A stretch of DNA of 64,000 nucleotides from Calliopum simillimum (GCA_951812925.1 OX638368.1:121295309-121359308); one strand, 5' to 3'. Positions 47,905-58,969 are shown, numbered from the stretch's first letter. Numbers and translations: made by a program. The notes: a model not told the origin generated them from the sequence alone.

Positions 47905-47975
47905 TAACTGGCTCGTTAGGTAAGTTGAAATTGTCGACTCATAACTTAGAAGCCATAGGTTCGATTCTCAGTAAA
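47905..47975 (+). pseudogene. tRNA-Met-like pseudogene or SINE head
   Basis: TGGCTCGTTAGGTAAGT matches a pol III A box. CGACTCATAACTTAGAAG resembles a tRNA-Met anticodon arm with CAT at 47940-47942. GGTTCGATTCTCAG matches a B box, and a T run follows at about 47982. The acceptor stem does not pair, so this is not a functional tRNA. A tRNA-derived SINE is the likeliest reading. Confidence 0.5.
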
Positions 47976-50280
47976 CATACATTTTTTTTTTTTGTTTTTA
48001 ATTAAGTAGAAAAATGCTTGGAAATTCTTGTTTAGTAAACTAAAATATTATATAAAAACATTTATGATAAGCTTGTTCCAAATAATTTTCACAAGCTTGA
48101 TATGAAGCGTCCAATTTCGATTATTAAATAATTAAAATTCAAAAATTTCCAAGCGTTTTGCGACTTAATTTCCAAACGAAATGTTTGTTTCAATAAGCCT
48201 ATACTAAGTTATTTTCCAAACGTTTTTGTTTGTTGGGATTACACAAGTCTGCCATGGACCCGGGTTCTATTCCTACCGCGAGCAATTCCATTATTTTTTT
48301 TTTTTTTGGTGTTTTATTATTTTGCTTTAGGTTTTCCTTTTTTTATCTATTAATTTCCTATTTTATTGTTTGTTTTTGTTTAACTGTTTTAAAATTAAAC
48401 AAAAAATAATTTTTTATAAGGCTGCAAGAAGCACTCGAACGTCAAATTCTGTTTGGACAATTTTGTTAAAAAATGTTGCTAATATAAATATTTTATGCCT
48501 CTTAATCATACAAACTCTTAAAAAGTAATAACGATAATTTAAGGAGTCTATTTCGTTACAATATGCAAATATACTGATTAAGTAAACAACTTAATGTGCT
48601 AATAATAGATTAATATCAATCAAATTGAATGACTATAAAATTTGAATAAAATTTCTTTTTTTTTTAATTTGTAAACATGACATGTGTTAATTCATCATAA
48701 CACAAACAACCCCCCCATTGCAAATATTTTATATTTATTTATTAAAACTCGAAAACTCGATGAAGAACCCCACATAACGTATGCAAGTCAGCATCAAAAT
48801 AAAGAAATAAATACCGACGCAAATAAAAAACCCAGGCAAATAGAAAATTTAAATTCAGCACCAATCCAATACATCATCACAAATTTTCCAATAACAATTT
48901 GTGCATTTTTTCATTTCAATTTCGGTGACTAAACATTCTCCTTGAAGAACGCATGTCTTCTACGAGTACACTCGTATGTGCAAACAGAGACTAAACCAAA
49001 GTGAGATTCCTGAATTTATGCAACTAATTTGATTTTTGATTTTGTTGCAAATGTTGTTTACATTTTTTTTTTTTTTTTAGGTTAACAAACATTTCCGAGA
49101 CAGCAAGCAAAGCAAATCAAAGGACCACATATTTCGAAGGTCGTTGGACAACAAATGTTGCTGGCTGTGGTACAATGAAGAAGGCGTGTGTCAATAAAAT
49201 GTCAAAATTAAAATTCAAGCCACAAGCTCTGTTGCCTGACACCAATGGCACCGAAATACGTAAAAAAATACTTACGGCAGCTACCAAGAGAGGCACAAGC
49301 AGGCAAAAAGGCAGATAAAGATGTAAATGGTCCTGTGCTGTACGAGTGTCAGCAGCATCAACTCTCATGGATGAAGCATAAGCAACCAAATTGCTGCTCA
49401 TTGCGATCCATAACTGCGTGTGACCAGCTGTGCATGCAAAATCTGCGCATTGGCCATGAACTTGGCTGTCATGGAGAGTGTTGAGGTAGTGATGTTGCTG
49501 CCTGCCTGCCGGATGACATGACAATCTGTGCCAAAATTCAACGTGCGTTATGATGAACATTTGTATTTTTTATATTTTTTTCATTGACACATACATATAC
49601 GTAAAGCGGTGTTGCGAGAGTACAGGCAAAGATATAAGAATTTATTTTTAAAATTCAGATGGGTAGAGGGAATTTTATTGATTTTATATTTGCGATAAAG
49701 TTTCTTTTTTTTTTGGAAAAATTTATCTTTCAAGCTGCTGTTATATTTGCAGAAAAATACTGTAATACTTAAATAAAAACAGAATTTTTTCCCTTTTCCT
49801 ACCGACCTTTTTATACTATTTTCGTCATCTACAGGAGTCTTTCCGATTTTTCTTGTAAGCTGTTTTGAAAAGCGTCTGTTTTATGCATGCTTACTTGATC
49901 TAGCTGCACTGAGTTGGTGATGATCTCCGTTTTCAATTAAATTGCTTATAACCGAAGCGGAAAGGAAGCGCTTAATAAATCTTCTGAAGTGCTTCTTTTT
50001 TGAGCCATAAGCGCTTCCGCTCCGTAAGGACTATTCTTTATTTTAAACATTGCATTTCCTATAATGAAAGCATTCTGAAGCTTACCGCAGCTTACAGAAA
50101 AAGGCTTTTTTGAAGCGCTTTTTTGTAATGCGGCGGTAAGCGTTCTTTCACTGAAAAAAAAAGAAACGAACTGAACGTAGTAGGATTTGAACCGAGGACC
50201 ATCTATGTGATAGAAAGAAACATAATACCCTCATTCCTTAAAGTAAATTCCTCAAAAACCACGTCAACTCGTAATAATTA
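47976..50280. other. Intergenic sequence with a weak exon candidate
   Basis: At 49063-49080 a T-rich tract ends in AG, an acceptor-like signal. The following frame runs 38 codons (VNKHFRDSKQ... ending YNEEGVCQ) to a stop at about 49197. Another frame is also open, so which one, if either, is real is unclear. Further tRNA T-arm-like words occur near 48262 (GGGTTCTATTCC) and on the minus strand at 50180-50200. Nothing else is recognised. Confidence 0.35.
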
Positions 50281-51401
50281 CACTATGCAACAAATGAGTA
50301 AAAATTTTTTCCCCAGGGAATGCCATTAATCATTTTATATGTAAAATGGGCTGCTGATTCCGAAAATCGCATTATTTTTTTTTATTTCGTGTCGTTTTCG
50401 AGATACCGGTCATTTTCGGACCTTACATTTGAGGGGTATCATGTGTTCAGTAAACTTATGCAGGATATTACGTGGAATATTTTTGTGGAAAATTTTAACC
50501 CTCTAAGACCCTTACATGTGGGTCATTTTGACCCCCCCACATTTAGGTTAAAAGACCTACATGTGGGGGTTTTAGAGGGTTAAAATTATCTACAAAAATA
50601 TTCCTCGTAATATCCTGCATAAGTTTACTGAACACATGATACCCCTCAAATGTAAGAATCATATAGTTATTTGCATCGATTTAACACAAGAATGCGTTAT
50701 TTTTGTTTTTTCATGTACAGTGGATTAAAAAACTTAAAAAATCGATTAAAAAAAAATCTGACGTGCTGGAGAAAAACGACGAGACACGGGTATTTTGTTT
50801 TAACGCTAACTTTAAGAATTTTTAGGATTTTCAAATGTGTTTTACAAAAAGTTTCAAATTATCGACAGTTTACTAAAAAAAACCGAAAAAAATAGGCAAA
50901 AACGCATTTTAGCAATTTATCAATGAATTATATACAACTTTTGCATTTTCCCATCGATTTTTTTACATGGTATCTTATTTTCTTTACAAATATATAGTCT
51001 ATGATACAAAAACAAAAAAAATTATGAAAAAGTTATTTCTTCTTGTATAAATCTGCAGTTGATTTTGATTTTTTGTTAATTTTTTCGAAAAAAAAAAATG
51101 TTTTTTTTAGAAATCAATTTATTTCGCCGAAACTAACAAACCAACCGAAAAGTGATGTGGATACTATTTGTAGGTAATTTAATTACCTTTAATATGACAT
51201 ATAATACAATTGAATACAAAATTAATTCTTGAAATATTTGTATTTAAATGGAACTATCTTTTTTTTTTGATCCGAAAATGACCGATATCTCGAAATTGAC
51301 ACGAAATAAAAAAAAAATAATTCGATTTTCGGAATCAGCAGCCCATTTTACATATGAAATGGATAGTGGCATTCATTAGGAAATTTGGCTGTTGCATAGT
51401 G
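50281..51401. mobile_element. CACTA-ended inverted-repeat element, copy 2
   Basis: Terminal repeats of about 130 bp run CACTATGCAACAAATGAGTA to a TCATTTTCGGA block, mirrored at 51270-51401. TTA flanks both sides, consistent with a 3 bp duplication. CACTATG is also the heptamer type of Transib ends, but those duplicate 5 bp, which is not seen here. Inside, 50434-50494 and 50584-50657 form a second inverted pair around an 81 bp MITE. There is no transposase frame. Confidence 0.7.
50499..50579. mobile_element. 81 bp piggyBac-like MITE
   Basis: CCCTCTAAGACCCTTACATG at the left mirrors CATGTGGGGGTTTTAGAGGG at the right. Perfect TTAA copies flank it (50495-50498 and 50580-50583). It is far too short to encode anything and is a different family from the GGGGGGCTTCTC elements. 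Confidence 0.8.
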
Positions 51402-51479
51402 TTATCAAAATCAATACGAACTTTGAGAGTTATACGAGTTTACGAGGTTTTTGAGGCTAATATATGTTTTAAGAAATGC

Positions 51480-51557
51480 CCTCATTATTTCTTCTTACAA
51501 TTACAAGCTTGTTAGAGCTCTAAACCACTGACGAAAGAAGATATATAGAATTTGTAT
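51480..51557 (-). repeat. Partial tRNA-like (SINE-type) repeat
   Basis: On the minus strand GTCAGTGGTTTAGAGCTCTA, then CAAGCTTGTAATTG, matches the A-box half of the unit at 23875-24105. The B-box half is missing. Confidence 0.4.
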
Positions 51558-51558
51558 A

Positions 51559-52759
51559 AGGAGTGAGATCGAAAAAATCCTAATAATTTTTTTTTGGGTG
51601 TAAAATTTAAAAATTTCTTTGATCTAGTTATCTTTGAAAAATATGACAGTTATTATTTTTAATGACATACATGTCGATTTGTTGTGAGTTTGATCAAAAT
51701 GAGTGAAGAAAAAGAAGTACGTCACAAAATTATTAAAAATTTTTTAAAAAATCCAAATTAGTCTTACAAAAAATTGGCCAAAGAATTGAAGGTTTACCGG
51801 CAAACTGTTTCTAATGTTATTAAACAGTTTCAGGAGAATTCGATCATCGACAGGAAATTTGGTTCAGGAAGAAAACAAGGACAACATGATATTGGGAAAG
51901 CCAAGAAAATTTAAAGCATATTAAAAAGGTCTCCAAACACATCTGCTAGAAAAGCTGCCCGGTCAGCCCAGTGCTCTGACTATATTTGGTGCAAAAAGTT
52001 AAAGCCAATGCAGGTTTGAAAACAAAAAGTTCCAGACAAAAAATCCTGCAAAAAATTTAGACGCCAAAAGTGGGGCTCAGAAATTAAAATCAAATTTTAT
52101 ACAAAAATATTCATGTTGTATAATGGACGACGAAACGTATGTACTGGCAGATTTTACGCAACTTCCGGGTCAACATTTTTATGTTGCTGATGCTCGAGAA
52201 AATGTCGAAGAACAATTTAGAATCGAAAAGCAGACAAAAATTCCTTGTATGGCAAGCTGTATGCAGTTGCGGCAAAAGAAGCAAGTCATTTGTTACAGTG
52301 GGCTCTATAAATACCGAAATATATATCAAAGAAAAAAAGACTTCTTCCTTTTATAAGAGAGCACAATGTGTCCACATATTTTTGGCCCGATTTGGCATCA
52401 TGTCACTACGGCAAAAAAGCTCTGGAGTGGTTCCAAAGTAATAACATAGTTTTTGTACCAAGAGAGGCCAATCCTCCAAGTTGTCCGGAGCTAAGACCAG
52501 TGGAGAGATATTGGGCTCTTGTGAAAAGAAACTTAAAGACCATAAAAAGGTGTCCCACACTATCGAAAATTTTAAAAGGAAATGGGCAAACTGTTCCAAA
52601 AAAGTGTTTGAAACAACTATCAAATCTCTAATGGAAGTTATATCTTTTTGTAATTTGTAAAATATTATCAATTACATAAAAAAAAATCAAAACTCTAAGA
52701 TCAACTGTTTAAAAATTATTGAATTTTACATATGTTAAGATTTTTTCGATCTCACTCCT
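51559..52759 (+). mobile_element. Tc1/mariner-superfamily element, DD37E type, degraded
   Basis: Inverted ends AGGAGTGAGATCGAAAAAAT are flanked by TA (51557-51558 and 52760-52761). The length of 1.2 kb is normal for a full element. The transposase gene is broken by stops and frameshifts, but its whole extent can be followed. Confidence 0.85.
51699..52631 (+). pseudogene. DD37E transposase pseudogene
   Basis: ATG at 51699 begins MSEEKEVRHKIIKNFLKNPN and then hits an early stop. The helix-turn-helix continues as SYKKLAKELKVYRQTVSNVI. Further on, the frame shifts around 52100-52330. The second catalytic Asp lies in WPDLASCHYGKKALEWF, and Glu in LRPVERYWALVKRNLK follows after 37 intervening residues, hence DD37E, the class described from mosquitoes (ITmD37E). 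It ends QLSNL at a stop at 52631. It is inactive. Confidence 0.85.
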
Positions 52760-53590
52760 TATTAAGAAAATGTCTCTCCAACCAGAATTTTATCTTCGAA
52801 TGTTTCCTACAGCCTTACAAAGAATCATTGCGTATTCAATTTCAATTCAATTAAATAAAAATAAATTCACAAAAAAAAAGCCAAATATAAAATTAAAATA
52901 AAAAAAAGGAAAAAAATAATAATAAAATGATAAAAAAAATTGTCTGGGGTGGGAATCGAACCCGAGCATACAGACACATAGTTTACAAACTTGTGTGATG
53001 TGTCTATGAAATTTGTATATTAAACAAATTTATTTTATATTTTGTTCTCTTTATCTTCCTCCCTTTACAAAAATACTACCGAAATATTAAAACAAACATG
53101 TCTCTCAAAGCGGAATTCGATAATCGAGTGCTTACTGCGGCCTTACAAAAAATCATTGCGTAAGAGCTTTTAAGTATATATGGTAACTAGTGCTTTTGAA
53201 ATGTTTTCTTAAGAAGCGCTTGATATTTTTCCATTGAGGAAGTTATATAAAGGCTTCTCACGTTAAGGTTGTGTTTGTACACAAGTAACTCAAGATGAAA
53301 TTTTCAAGCGCTTCTTAAGAAAGCACTGCTAAAGTGCTTGTTTCTATAGAAATTTATAAACGATTGCACAATGATTTTATGTAAGGCTGCAACATAAAAC
53401 CACAAAGCGAAGTCTGTTGCCAGGCTCTTAAGTGATCTAGAACCAACTGGAAAATGTCGCTGGATAAGGAAATTCAAGAATCGGGAAAATCGTGGCAAGA
53501 GATAAAAGTCATCGCAAGGGATCGTGACATATGGAGACGTTTCACATTGGCCCTATGCTCCTCCTAGGAGTTAGAGGAGAATACATACAT
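52760..53590. other. Intergenic sequence with tRNA-like fragments
   Basis: At 52945-52966 the minus strand carries CTCGGGTTCGATTCCCACCC, a near-consensus B box. The words to its right resemble the SINE-type units at 23.7-24.1 kb. No gene is seen. Confidence 0.4.
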
Positions 53591-53905
53591 AAAGGGTGTT
53601 CCAAAAGTAGGTGTGATATTTTGTTATTGATTAAAATCTGCATTATCGACCCTTGCCGTGACGGCATAGGATTTTAGTTATGGATCGCTACACGCATTGA
53701 AATCGTCGAATTTTGGGTCTTAAATTCCAAGTCAATTCCAAAAAATCCAGAATTCCAAAAAATCATCTTTTCGGACGAGGTTCATTTCCACCTCGACGGC
53801 TATGTTAACAAGCAAAAGTGAAGTATCTGGGGCTTGGAAAATTCACAAGTGATCGCTTGGAAGCCAATGCATCCACCGCGATATTCGTTTTGAAACATCC
53901 TATTT
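53591..53905 (+). pseudogene. DD41D mariner remnant
   Basis: It starts AAAGGGTGTTCCAAAAGTAG, resembling the end of the intact element at 24304. It encodes IFSDEVHFHLDGYVNKQ (53767-53817), the region of the first catalytic Asp, then a stop and SIWGLEN. The DNA-binding part is mostly deleted and the right end is not identifiable. Confidence 0.7.
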
Positions 53906-54499
53906 TTCATATTTTGTGCTGAGGTTTTAAATTCGCTATAACTTCTTCAATTTCAACAATTTGAGTAAAAGATTGCAGAGGTGAATTTTATGATTTTTTG
54001 TGGGCTACAATTCTATAAAGTGTCCTTGGCACCTTAGATAAGATAAAATCAAATTTAGATGTAAACGACATTCTTTTTTTTTCAAATATATCCTTCTTCT
54101 CAGTATTGAAGAAGTAGAAAGAAGTTTTTGATGTATAGCAACATTTTATCAGAGAACAGAACGTCGTTCAAATTCAAAAATTTACATATATTAAGTTCAA
54201 TTTTTATGTTTTAAAGCCTGCTGGTCTCGGAGATTTTGTAATTCTGTTTCAAATAGAATGAAAATACTTGTTATTTGTACATAAAACTTGTTTTAATTTA
54301 TTTTAAAATGTACTTTTTTTGGCATTTTGATACATTTTTAAATTTTACTCTGAGCTCCACGGAGAAATAAAATATTTAACAGTAAATTTATACAAATATT
54401 AAGATTAATTTCTCTTTGATTTCAAAATTTTTTTTTTTTTTTTTAATTACATACTCAGTATTCGTTTTTGTGTACCTCCATGATCTATTATCATAGTGT
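53906..54499. other. 3' flank of the gd-like protease, duplicated with 62585-63091
   Basis: From about 54035 (AGATAAAATCAAATTTAGAT) to the stop codon, this flank aligns with the sequence next to the paralogue at 62585-63091, with shared words such as TGGTCTCGGAGATTTTGTAA. On the minus strand AATAAA occurs at 54297-54302 and ATTAAA at 54442-54447. Either could be the polyadenylation signal. Confidence 0.6.
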
Positions 54500-54893
54500 T
54501 TATAAGTAGCGTCGCACCCATGTCATATGTCTCGCTACATCGCAATATATTGAATACTGGTTGTTATCGCAACGTCCACGGTAATCATGTCCCGCCGAGA
54601 CGACTCCACGTAGAACCCAGCGATCATTGCGCAACATCATGAGAGCACCACCTGAATCTCCATGGCATGGTCCTTCACCATTTAGTTTGCCAGCGCAAAG
54701 TGTGCGATCGGTGCTTGGTTCAGAACATGCCGTTTTAGAGGCCATTTCTGTTACAATTTTCTTTGGAATCGGTGATATATTATTATATACTTCTTCAGCG
54801 CCCCAACCGGTAACCGTGGCAGATTGCCCAACAATAAGTGATTCATCAACTGATTCAGTCCATAGACAAATTGGACGTACTGATTCTGTAAAC
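54500..54893 (-). CDS. Exon 5 of the gd-like protease
   Basis: Encodes FTESVRPICLWTES through the GDSGG serine and ends WVRRYL, stop. The acceptor is ATCATAG. About three quarters of residues match the paralogous exon at 63092-63488. Confidence 0.9.
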
Positions 54894-57800
54894 CTATGAT
54901 CGGGAATTAAAAAAAAATTATTTATATACGCTAGACTGTATTGAATTGTATGGGAGAGTTTTAAAACCCAATTCCACACCCAAATAATGAAATGAGAGAG
55001 AAAAATGATACAGGAAATATACATTTTTTGACTTGAAAATAAATTCCTAGCCGCTCAAATGGCTTTTGTTTATAAAAACTGTGTGATTTTGCACGGGTAC
55101 ATTTTAACACGGTACATTTTTTTCCAAAAAATACTATAGATCTTGATTCGTGGTCTAAAACAACTTGTGTATGTGGGAACGCAGCTAAAAGGACAACCTG
55201 GTAGCACTGACAAAACGAACGAGACTTAAACGAAAGAAACCTGACAAAAAGATTTTGAATAAACGAACAAACGACAATTAAAGTCAGTTGTTGTTGAAGA
55301 AAGAAGACGTCGGTTGTCTGCGGGCATGTTAACAAGTGAAGTAAAAAGACATTGAAAAGACACACTGCTCCTGAAGCATCATTAAGTTCATCTAAAATGG
55401 CAACGTATACTGAATGTCTCCGAGTGTTTGTAATGTTATTCTGATGAAATATCACTTTAAATCAAAATCGTAGCTAATTTCTTTTTGAAAATATCTCGAT
55501 TTTTCCAATTGGGGCATTTTCCCATACAAAAACGAAAAAAAAATTTTTTAACTACATTAAACAAAAATTAAAATAATCACAATCGATGTGTTTTGCAATG
55601 CTAAACGCGAATCCAACCTCAGAATTGCTCTATCGTGTATAGTTTATGAGATATTGTAACCTAAAGACCTAAAAAAGGTCTTTTTTGCCATTTTTTGAAG
55701 CTATATCATTTATTCGTCAAATGTGGCTCAAATACTTGAAAGCACTAATCTTTTCCTTTAAAACCTAATTTAAATTATATTTATATATTCATGCTTCTAA
55801 GAGATAACGTAGACCGAAATATTGTCAAAACAGGTTTTTTGTACTTTTGTGTCTTTTTAGAAAAAAAAGACATCAACATAATTTAAATCAGGTTTTAAAG
55901 GAAAGGGTTAGGGCTTTCAAGTATTTGAGCCATATTTGACGAATAAATGATATATTACATAGTTATATAGCTTAAAAAAATGGCAAAAAAGGACTTTTTT
56001 GGTCTTTAGGTTACAATATCTCATAAACTATACACGATAGAGCAATTCTGAGGTTGGATTCGCGTTTAGCATCGCAAAACACATCGATTGTGATTATTTT
56101 AATTTTTGTTTAATGTAGTTAAAAAAAATTTTTTTTTTTTTTTTTGTATGGGAAAATGCCCCAATTGAAAAAATCGAGATATGTATTTTCAAAAAGAAAT
56201 CAGCTACGATTTTTATTCAAAGTGATATTTCATCAGAATAACATTACAAACACTCGGAGACATTCAGTATACGTTGCCATTTTAGATGAACTTAATGATG
56301 CTTCAGGAGCAGTGTGAAGAACAGAATTAGAAGTTACTTTAAAAGAAAGAACTTAATTGATAAATGTAAATCATAGTAACTATTGTAAAATAAAATAATT
56401 GCAATTAAAAGAAATATGTAAATAAAACTGTAAATTAAAACTAGAAAGTTGTGTGTTGTGTGTTTTTTATTAAAAAGAAAGCCTACAATTCCTATATGTA
56501 TGCAAATTTTCAGAGAGATCGGATGACGTACAGGTGCATACATAGACCACGAATCGAGATATATGGTCTTTTTTTGGAAAAAATGTAGCGTTATATAGGC
56601 TACAGTACAAAATCATACGGTTTTTAAAAGCAAGAGCTAGGAATTTATTTTAAAGTCAGAAAATTTATATCTCCTGAACTGTTTCTCCTTTCTATTTCAT
56701 AACTTGAGTGTTCGTTTTTCGATACACACTAATATATGAATGAACTTTATCATTACATACACACTTTTGTAACTTTTGATTCCTTTTAGTATTGATTTTA
56801 AACTATTTCGGTATTAAATTCAAAGTTTTTTACAAAAAAGTTTGATATTTATTCCAAAAGAGTCTGATATTTTTTCCAAAATGTTAAAATTTTTTTTTTT
56901 TTTCATTTGTCTATATAAATACTTATTTTTTCTCCAAATTAAACTTTAATTTTTACTGTGTAGCACTTAAGGATTTCTTTTTTAATTTGTGAATGATGAT
57001 TTCCCAAAAAAAAATCGCATATTTTAAATATGTTGGTCAGACCCGAAAATCTTCTGAATATATTCACAGTCTCATGAAGAATAATAAAAATATTGTTCAC
57101 ACGATTGTTATCTGAACTATCTTATCTTGTAAATATTTAAAAGTGAAATTTAGTTACCCACCTGCTAAGCGGGTTCTCCATCCGCAGCAGTGCCAAATCT
57201 GCATCTGAATCAACGCCACGTTCACGGTGTACATAATCTGGATGCACAACGATTGTCTGTATATCACGTGAAACAATATTTCCCATTTGATTGTTTAAAT
57301 CATAGCGACCCAATTCGATCAAAATGGTTTCTGGTCTACGATCATGAACACAATGTGCCGCTGATAGAATAAAAGATGCCGAGATTAATGTACCACCACA
57401 GAAGAATGAATTGCTCCTATGTCCTTTTCTATAGATAGCAGCCATCCATGGATATTGGCCTTGACGTAAGGGTCTGCCACCATAGATAAGTGGTACCCTA
57501 ACATTAGTTACTGACATACCTGATGATATGCCAGTACCCTCCACTCCACAAACTTCAGATTGATGAAAATCATGTTCTGGTACTGGTACTGTTTGTTATC
57601 GTGTTCGTGTTGGTAGTGTGAAAGTATTCGAAAAATATGCATACAATTGGAGGCTTATGTAATTGTATTGTCATTAAAAGATTTACCTGTTTTTTGTGCA
57701 ATTACTGCTGCGTGGCTTAACGTAAATGATATGCTGGGGTATGAATCTGTGAAAAGAATAACGATTATCTCAAAAACAAATGAGTGAAGAACTTCCACTA

Positions 57801-58927
57801 TTTCAAAATTAGTGATGAGCGAAATTAGTTTTGGTCTTGCGTCTTGTTCTTGGTCTTGCAAATTTCGCGAGACCAAGACCAAGACCAAGATGCTGATATT
57901 TTTGCAAGACCAAGACCAAGACTGCTATGGTCTTGGTCTTGGTCTTGCTCACGATAATTTTCAAGACCAAGACTGCTTTTCAGTCATGCTAATTTATAGT
58001 TAAAAGTTGTTTCACGCCCGTTTTAAAGATAAAATCATCTCTGGATTTGAATTTTGGCATCTTAAAAACCCAATTGCTTTGGAAAAATATGGTTTTGAAT
58101 ATTCAATGTATCTGAAAATTTTTGCAAGACCAAGACGAAGACCGAGATCAAGACTTAATGAGCAAGATCAAGACCAAGACCAAGACTCAATATCAAAACC
58201 AGGACCAAGACCAAGACTCAATGTGCAAGAGCAAGACCAAGACCAAAAATGCTATGGTCTTGGTATTGGTCTTGGTTTGCTCATCACTATTCAAAATACT
58301 TACAGGCTTCCGCAGAGCAAATAACTCTGCCACCGATTGCAATTTTAGTTAATTTGGGTAACACGTTTCTTAGTGGAAAGTCTATGCAAAATTTAACTCG
58401 GTGTCCCCTTTTTAAATTTCTCTTTGTTTTTTCTTCATCATAATAAAGTGAAATTTCGCCGTAGTAGTCCTGAAATTAAGTAGAAAATTCAAATTATTGA
58501 CGAATATCAAAGCGTAAACTTTTTTAAATCAATATGCAGTCCGGTTAACTTGATCAGAGGCAATGTTTTTAAATGATTTGTGATAATACTCAAGTACAAA
58601 TTTGAGATTTGATCAGTAAGTCATTAATTTTGCGATGCCCTAAGATATTTTCGTGCAGATATAGGTAAGTACTTACAAACTGCATATTTTACAAATTTTG
58701 CTTTCTCAAATACTTACCTCTTCTACTGGATAACGCTGGGAGAACTCAACTTCGATCTCAGTTGTGCCATCATAAACAGAATTTGGCAGTTTCATTTTTC
58801 CATAGTATGTATCACCGTCGCTACTGTATTTGAAATAATTTTCGCATGCAATATATGGAAACTCAATCATTTGACCATAGATTACACAAAATAGTGAACT
58901 GAGGCTGAAAGCCAGTAAAATCCACAT
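54500..58927 (-). CDS. Secreted gd-like serine protease, five exons, 418 aa
   Basis: Exons (minus strand, 5' to 3'): 58718-58927, 58304-58469, 57687-57746, 57162-57588, 54500-54893. All splice sites are GT-AG and phases agree. The ATG at 58925-58927 has A at -3; another in-frame ATG six codons upstream (58943-58945) is less favoured. Residues 1-19 are a signal peptide (MWILLAFSLSSLFCVIYGQ). Residues 25-123 match the gd N-terminal domain (NYFKYSSDGDTYYGKMKLP, then GEISLYYD, KFCIDFP, VICSAEA). The S1 domain begins near VPLIYGG (177-183), with His224 in SAAHC, Asp276 in DADLALL and Ser368 in GDSGG. Cys159 probably pairs with Cys297. Position 189 (chymotrypsin numbering) is Gly, so trypsin-like cleavage is unlikely. 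In Drosophila, gd acts in the dorsal-ventral cascade, but related paralogues are of unknown role, so I assign the family and not the pathway. Confidence 0.9.
55361..56316. mobile_element. 956 bp palindromic (foldback) element in protease intron 4
   Basis: The left arm (55361-55778) begins CACACTGCTCCTGAAGCATC. The right arm (55878-56316) is its close inverse, ending GGAGCAGTGTG. The loop is about 99 bp. AAGA flanks both sides and may be a 4 bp target duplication. Arms are non-coding and differ by small indels. Related sequence (GAGATATTGTAACCT block) occurs near 42740. In the protease pre-mRNA it would fold into a long hairpin. Confidence 0.8.
57162..57588 (-). CDS. Exon 4 of the gd-like protease
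   Basis: Encodes the activation region and the N-terminal barrel of the S1 domain, with catalytic His and Asp. The acceptor is ACAAACAG. The donor gtgggt after AGCAG is supported because it joins NPLS-R-FTES in frame with exon 5, as in the paralogue. Confidence 0.85.
57687..57746 (-). CDS. Exon 3 of the gd-like protease
   Basis: A 60 nt linker exon (SYPSISFTLSHAAVIAQKT) between the two domains. The acceptor is TTTTCACAG and the donor gtaaatc, with both borders in phase 1. The peptide has no recognisable motif. Confidence 0.7.
57810..58289. mobile_element. hAT-type MITE with GTCTTG repeats in protease intron 2
   Basis: A 480 bp element with TAGTGATGAGC and GCTCATCACTA ends. It has a perfect 8 bp duplication TTCAAAAT on both sides (57802-57809 and 58290-58297), as expected for hAT transposons. 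Internal (CAAGAC)n and (GTCTTG)n tracts occur in both orientations. No transposase is present. Relics lie at 32800-32909 and 37280-37559. Confidence 0.9.
58304..58469 (-). CDS. Exon 2 of the gd-like protease
   Basis: After an ATTTCAG acceptor it encodes DYYGEISLYYDEEKTKRNLK and onward to ICSAEA. It ends in phase 1 at CCT|gtaagta. The hAT-type MITE begins just inside the following intron. Confidence 0.85.
58718..58927 (-). CDS. Exon 1 of the gd-like protease
   Basis: Encodes the signal peptide and the first half of the gd N-terminal domain (70 aa). It ends PVEE at GAG|gtaagta in phase 0. Confidence 0.85.
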
Positions 58928-58969
58928 TTTAGAATCGAGGAACATTGAAGACACTTTAAAGTTATGCAC

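Noticed and set aside
47905..47975. Functional tRNA-Met gene
   Set aside because: A box, anticodon-like loop and B box are present, but the acceptor and D stems do not pair, so it is at best a pseudogene or SINE head.
49117..49560. 147-codon minus-strand frame as a gene
   Set aside because: No recognisable domain or splice context. The opposite strand is open too, as expected in a locally less AT-rich segment.
54961..55455. 164-codon frame inside protease intron 4
   Set aside because: It spans the border of the intronic palindrome, has no domain, and lies within the intron defined by in-frame splice sites on both sides.
58007..58352. Open frames encoding QDQDQD-type repeats
   Set aside because: They are read from the (CAAGAC)n tract of the hAT-type MITE in an intron.
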